Assembly (NCBI GenBank): GCA_964627045.1
Contig: CAZVIK010000244.1
Location: forward strand, 1 to 5,544
Origin: CAZVIK01 sp964627045
GTDB lineage: Bacteria; Acidobacteriota; Terriglobia; Bryobacterales; Bryobacteraceae
Length of the DNA stretch: 5,544 nt
Direction of reading: 5' to 3'
Position numbers and translations under genes: made by a program. Position 1 is the first letter of the stretch; each line of letters begins with the position of its first letter. Below, piece after piece: positions 4,469 through 5,544 of this stretch. The notes beneath the pieces were generated by a model. It saw nothing but the letters and a program-made list of their open reading frames with translations. It searched no databases and was not told the origin of the DNA.

Positions 4469-5544
4469 CTAGGCCGGCTGCGGGTGTTCTCCCTCGCGGA
4501 AACCCGGAACGCGATGCCCGGTTTCCGGGCGAATCGCGAGCTGCGGCTTGTCGTCGCCGCCGCCCAGCTTGGAGGGCGTACGTAGAGGCGCCAGCGGGAC
4601 TCCGTCAATCAACTGCTTGACCTCGGCGCCGTCGAGCACCTCGCGCTCCAGCAACGCCTCGGCGATCCGGACCATGGCCTCGGAGTTATCCTCCATGATC
4701 TTGCGCGCCCGGTTGTACCCCGCCTCGACGAGCTTCCGAACGTGCGCGTCGATCTTGATGGCGGTGTCTTCGCTGTAGTCGCGGTGCTGCGCGATTTCGC
4801 GGCCCAGGAAGATCTGCTCTTCCTTTTTGCCGAAGCTGAGCGGCCCCATCTCGCTCATGCCCCACTCGCACACCATCTTGCGGGCCATGTCGGTGGCCTG
4901 CTCGATGTCGTTGCCCGCCCCGGTGGTGATGTGCTTCATGTAGATCTCTTCGGCGATGCGGCCGCCCATCAGGATGGAAAGCCGGGCCTGCAAGTACTCC
5001 TTGCTGTAGGAGTGCTTGTCGTCCATCGGCAACTGCATGGTGAGCCCGAGCGCCATCCCGCGCGGAATGATGGTGACCTTGTGGACCGGGTCGGCCTCGG
5101 GAATCATGGCCGCGACCAGGGCGTGGCCCGCTTCGTGGTACGCCGTATTGCGCTTCTCTTCGTCGTTGATGATGAGGCTCTTGCGCTCGACGCCCATCAG
5201 CACCTTGTCCTTGGCCAGTTCAAAGTCGTACATGGTCACGACTTTGCGATTCTGGCGCGCGGCGACCAAAGCCGATTCGTTGACCAGGTTCGCCAGGTCC
5301 GCCCCGGCAAATCCCGGCGTTCCGCGCGCGATCACCGAAAGGTCCACGTCGTCGGCCAGCGGAATCTTCTTGGTGTGAACGCTGAGGATGGCTTCCCTGC
5401 CCTTGATATCGGGTCGGTTCACCACCACGCGCCGGTCGAAGCGTCCCGGCCGGAGCAGCGCCGGATCCAGCACGTCCGGGCGGTTGGTGGCCGCCATCAG
5501 GATGACGCCTTCGTTGGACTCGAAGCCGTCCATCTCCACCAGCA
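4469..5544 (-). CDS. ftsH: ATP-dependent zinc metalloprotease FtsH, C-terminal part (5' end outside the window)
   Basis: FtsH is a membrane-bound hexameric AAA+ protease that degrades misfolded membrane proteins and short-lived regulators. The window holds 357 residues; the frame continues past 5544, and the codon at 5539 is an internal GTG, not a start. The N-terminal membrane segments, Walker A and Walker B are missing. Counting from that GTG as residue 1, the fragment opens with VEMDGFESNEGV. The second region of homology follows, with ATNRPDVLDPALLRPGRFDRR containing both arginine fingers (R30, R33). The AAA+ lid runs to about 115. The protease domain has HEAGH (H135, E136, H139; bases 5123-5137) and the third zinc ligand D211 in TTGAGNDIEQATDMAR. 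All catalytic residues in view are present. The tail from about 315 is Pro/Gly-rich and variable, as usual. The gene converges on the tad operon with an 88-base gap and no clear terminator of its own. Identification is very secure. Confidence 0.97.
   Translation of the reverse strand, partial: LVEMDGFESNEGVILMAATNRPDVLDPALLRPGRFDRRVVVNRPDIKGREAILSVHTKKIPLADDVDLSVIARGTPGFAGADLANLVNESALVAARQNRKVVTMYDFELAKDKVLMGVERKSLIINDEEKRNTAYHEAGHALVAAMIPEADPVHKVTIIPRGMALGLTMQLPMDDKHSYSKEYLQARLSILMGGRIAEEIYMKHITTGAGNDIEQATDMARKMVCEWGMSEMGPLSFGKKEEQIFLGREIAQHRDYSEDTAIKIDAHVRKLVEAGYNRARKIMEDNSEAMVRIAEALLEREVLDGAEVKQLIDGVPLAPLRTPSKLGGGDDKPQLAIRPETGHRVPGFREGEHPQPA

Noticed and set aside
3748..4608. Long open frame on the minus strand (286 codons) opposite the tadG-like gene and running into the ftsH tail
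   Set aside because: It lies antisense to a well-supported gene and crosses the terminator. Its product is Arg/Gly/Val-rich with no recognisable domain. This is the expected shadow of GC-rich coding DNA.
5016..5378. Plus-strand open frame of 120 codons opposite ftsH
   Set aside because: It is antisense to the highly conserved protease domain of FtsH and has no recognisable product.
1..5544. CRISPR array, insertion sequence, prophage, toxin-antitoxin or defence island
   Set aside because: No regular direct repeats, transposase motifs, terminal inverted repeats, integrase or tRNA boundary were seen. The genes are ordinary chromosomal types with similar base composition.

Overview
The window is GC-rich, tightly packed bacterial DNA with about seven genes in three blocks. 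The FtsH sequence, the high GC and the tadE-tadE-vWA arrangement suggest an Acidobacteriota-like soil bacterium (Bryobacter/Solibacter type). This is a judgement from familiarity and not the result of a search.

Left block (1-1530, all minus strand): an ECF sigma factor (955-1530) is followed by an unrecognised 129-residue soluble protein (569-958) and a multi-pass membrane protein (1-566, cut off by the window edge). The sigma stop and the next start overlap as ATGA. The membrane-protein start lies 2 bases after the preceding stop and has a GGAGG ribosome site. The three look like one translationally coupled operon. The position of the second and third genes suggests they control the sigma factor or its output, but neither resembles a standard zinc-binding anti-sigma factor.

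Centre (1531-1723): a divergent intergenic region that is more AT-rich than its surroundings. It carries four separate inverted repeats, including a 12-bp perfect palindrome and a 9-bp inverted repeat that brackets an AT-rich core. It must hold the start signals of both the sigma operon and the tad operon, and it is the most interesting non-coding part of the window.

Right block (1724-4380, plus strand): three genes of the Tad (tight adherence, Flp pilus) minor-pilin group. They are a TadE pseudopilin, a second TadE/TadF-like pseudopilin, and a TadG-like protein with a complete vWA metal-site motif and a large insertion. Each has a good ribosome site and the genes are 14-24 bases apart. A textbook rho-independent terminator (4406-4440) closes the operon. 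No tadA, tadB, tadC, rcpA or tadV gene is in view, so the secretion motor and prepilin peptidase must be encoded elsewhere.

Far right (4469-5544, minus strand): the C-terminal half of the membrane protease FtsH, convergent with the tad operon and cut at the window edge. It contains the end of the AAA+ domain and the whole zinc protease domain.

No tRNA, rRNA, CRISPR array, insertion sequence or attachment site was seen. The window does not show an obviously new system. The best leads are the sigma operon with its unrecognised partners and the palindrome-rich region between it and the tad operon.
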